Shown here: one piece after another, positions 5,319 to 6,111 of the stretch
Position numbering within the stretch: the first letter of the stretch is position 1
Layout: every line of letters begins with the position of its first letter
DNA from: Actinomycetota bacterium
GTDB taxonomy: Bacteria; Actinomycetota; Actinomycetes; Mycobacteriales; Mycobacteriaceae
Reading direction: 5' to 3'
Length of the DNA stretch: 6,111 nt
Assembly: GCA_005789055.1 (NCBI GenBank)
Contig: SYAA01000213.1
Span: 1-6,111, forward strand
Made by a program: the position numbers and the translations under genes
Notes under the pieces: model-generated
What the model was told of the DNA's origin: nothing
Seen by the model: only the letters and a program-made list of their open reading frames with translations
Database searches by the model: none

Positions 5319-6111
5319 TTACTGCGCGGGCGCCACCGCCGGTGCTGCTGCCGGTGCTGCTGCCGGTGCTGCTGCGGGTGCCGGTGCCGCCACAGGTGCT
5401 GCTGCCGCCGCCGCCGGAGCGGGAGCCGGCGCTGCTACAGGTGCCGCCGCGGGTGCCGGTGCCGGTGCGGCCGCGGGTGCCGCCGCGGGTGCCGCACTGG
5501 GCACGGTGACACGGAACCCGTTGATGATGCCGTCGGTGGCGGTGGCGGTCGCCACCACCTGGTTCGCCGCCGTGGTGACTGTCAGCGTGACCAGGTAACG
5601 ATCCGAACCGGACGTCGCGATCACGTGGCGCCGGGCAGTGTTGAGCGTCATGTCGGCATCGCGATAGACCCCCGTGATGATCGACGAGGGGAATCCACCG
5701 AACTCCGCCATCGAGGCAGATGTCGATTGCCAAGCGCGCAATTTCTGATTTTCGACGAATCCGTGGCTGATCGCTTCCCGCGGATCGAACTCGCCGACCA
5801 GTTTGTAGACCACGAGTTGTGCGTTCGAGGTGTAGAGCCCATCACCGCCCTGACGGTCCGCGATCACCGAGAAAGCGTCCGGGACGTTGGGATCTGGAAT
5901 CACCCGCCAGCCGGTCGGAAGCGGCAGCACGAGGTTCAATGCGGTGAAATCGGCCGCCTTCTGCGGCTCGAGCGTCACGCCCTTCTCCTGGAAAAACTCC
6001 AGCATGGTTCCGGAGGTGGCGGGCGCGAGGGGCGGTTCGACCGGAGCGGCCGCCTGCACGGCGGGAGCTGGTTCGGCCGCCTGCACGGCGGGAGCTGGTT
6101 CGGCCGCCTGC
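5319..6111 (-). CDS. mtc28: Proline-rich 28 kDa antigen Mtc28 (LpqN/LpqT-like secreted protein), 5' end outside window
   Basis: Ortholog of M. tuberculosis Mtc28 (Rv0040c), a secreted, immunogenic proline-rich antigen related to the LpqN/LpqT domain family. The last 264 codons are visible; the signal peptide and start lie beyond the right edge, and reading continues open to the last base. The globular domain (coding 5502-6008) holds stretches I recall as nearly identical in Rv0040c: [36 protein letters not shown] and the closing IINGFRV. Flanking it are two low-complexity parts: an N-terminal Ala/Pro linker with repeats of QAAEPAPAV, and a 58-residue C-terminal Ala/Pro tail (5322-5495). That tail is longer and more alanine-rich than the one I recall in M. 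tuberculosis. The protein probably acts outside the membrane; its biochemical role is unknown. GTG 6086 is not the start because it falls inside the repeat. It is the first visible gene of the leftward pair with the small membrane protein. Confidence 0.92.
   Translation of the reverse strand, partial: QAAEPAPAVQAAEPAPAVQAAAPVEPPLAPATSGTMLEFFQEKGVTLEPQKAADFTALNLVLPLPTGWRVIPDPNVPDAFSVIADRQGGDGLYTSNAQLVVYKLVGEFDPREAISHGFVENQKLRAWQSTSASMAEFGGFPSSIITGVYRDADMTLNTARRHVIATSGSDRYLVTLTVTTAANQVVATATATDGIINGFRVTVPSAAPAAAPAAAPAPAPAAAPVAAPAPAPAAAAAAPVAAPAPAAAPAAAPAAAPAVAPAQ
5322..5495 (-). repeat. Ala/Pro low-complexity tail of Mtc28, with 12-bp tandem units
   Basis: These 58 codons encode almost only Ala and Pro, with a few Val and a final Gln. 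On the plus strand the 12-mer GCCGGTGCTGCT occurs three times in perfect tandem at 5338-5349, 5350-5361 and 5362-5373, with degenerate GCCGGTGCC/GCGGGTGCC variants after it. The arrangement suggests growth by slippage. The opposite strand is open in several frames only because of this composition. Confidence 0.85.
6054..6111 (-). repeat. 27-bp direct tandem repeat in the Mtc28 N-terminal linker
   Basis: Two perfectly identical 27-bp units (6054-6080 and 6081-6107) are followed by the first four bases of a third at the window edge. Each unit encodes nine residues with the repeat QAAEPAPAV. The unit length is a multiple of three, so copy-number change would keep the frame. The true copy number is not visible because the array runs off the window. 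Confidence 0.92.

Noticed and set aside
4915..5733. Long open minus-strand frame of 272 codons rich in Gly, Thr, Arg and Ser
   Set aside because: It overlaps the small membrane gene and mtc28 on the same strand in another frame; its composition is the frame-shifted reading of the Ala/Pro repeat, and both real genes have clear family matches.

Overview
The window looks like chromosomal DNA from a high-GC mycobacterium, probably a non-tuberculous or rapidly growing species. The proteins closely resemble the Mycobacterium tuberculosis proteins PcnA (Rv3907c), Rv3906c, Rv0036c, Rv0037c, Rv0038, Rv0039c and Mtc28 (Rv0040c). The match was made from memory of family sequences and gene order, not from a search. 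High GC, frequent GTG starts and an abundance of leaderless-type promoters fit this assignment. I see no IS element, phage gene, CRISPR array, tRNA or rRNA.

Layout. Bases 1-109 are a divergent promoter region; the first two codons of a leftward gene, probably mutT4, run off the left edge. Bases 110-1552 hold pcnA/cca, the tRNA CCA-adding enzyme. It is followed on the same strand by a very Asp-rich calcium-loop repeat protein (1592-2119). Eight bases later this unit meets, tail to tail, a leftward pair: a mycothiol/maleylpyruvate-isomerase-type DinB-fold protein (2128-2901) and, upstream of it, an MFS permease (2912-4219). These two are 10 bp apart and form a likely operon. An 88-bp divergent promoter region (4220-4307) separates the permease from a rightward YqgE/AlgH (UPF0301) gene (4308-4913). 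Convergent to that gene are a small three-helix membrane protein with a cysteine-rich tail (4944-5288) and the secreted proline-rich antigen gene mtc28 (5319 to the right edge, 5' end missing). No gene-free stretch exceeds about 105 bp.

How the genes work together. pcnA and mutT4 are housekeeping functions (tRNA 3' end maturation and nucleotide-pool cleaning). The DinB-type protein plus permease could be a small thiol-linked detoxification and export unit, which is inference. The YqgE, small membrane and Mtc28 proteins are conserved mycobacterial neighbours without a firmly known shared role.

The most interesting signals are three. The gene order is the one expected from an inversion spanning oriC relative to M. 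tuberculosis H37Rv. Five starts carry a -10 hexamer 6-9 nt upstream, which predicts leaderless or nearly leaderless mRNAs. The Asp-rich repeat protein has a strict 13-residue period and no visible export signal. I found no convincing new multi-gene system; this is mainly conserved core chromosome.
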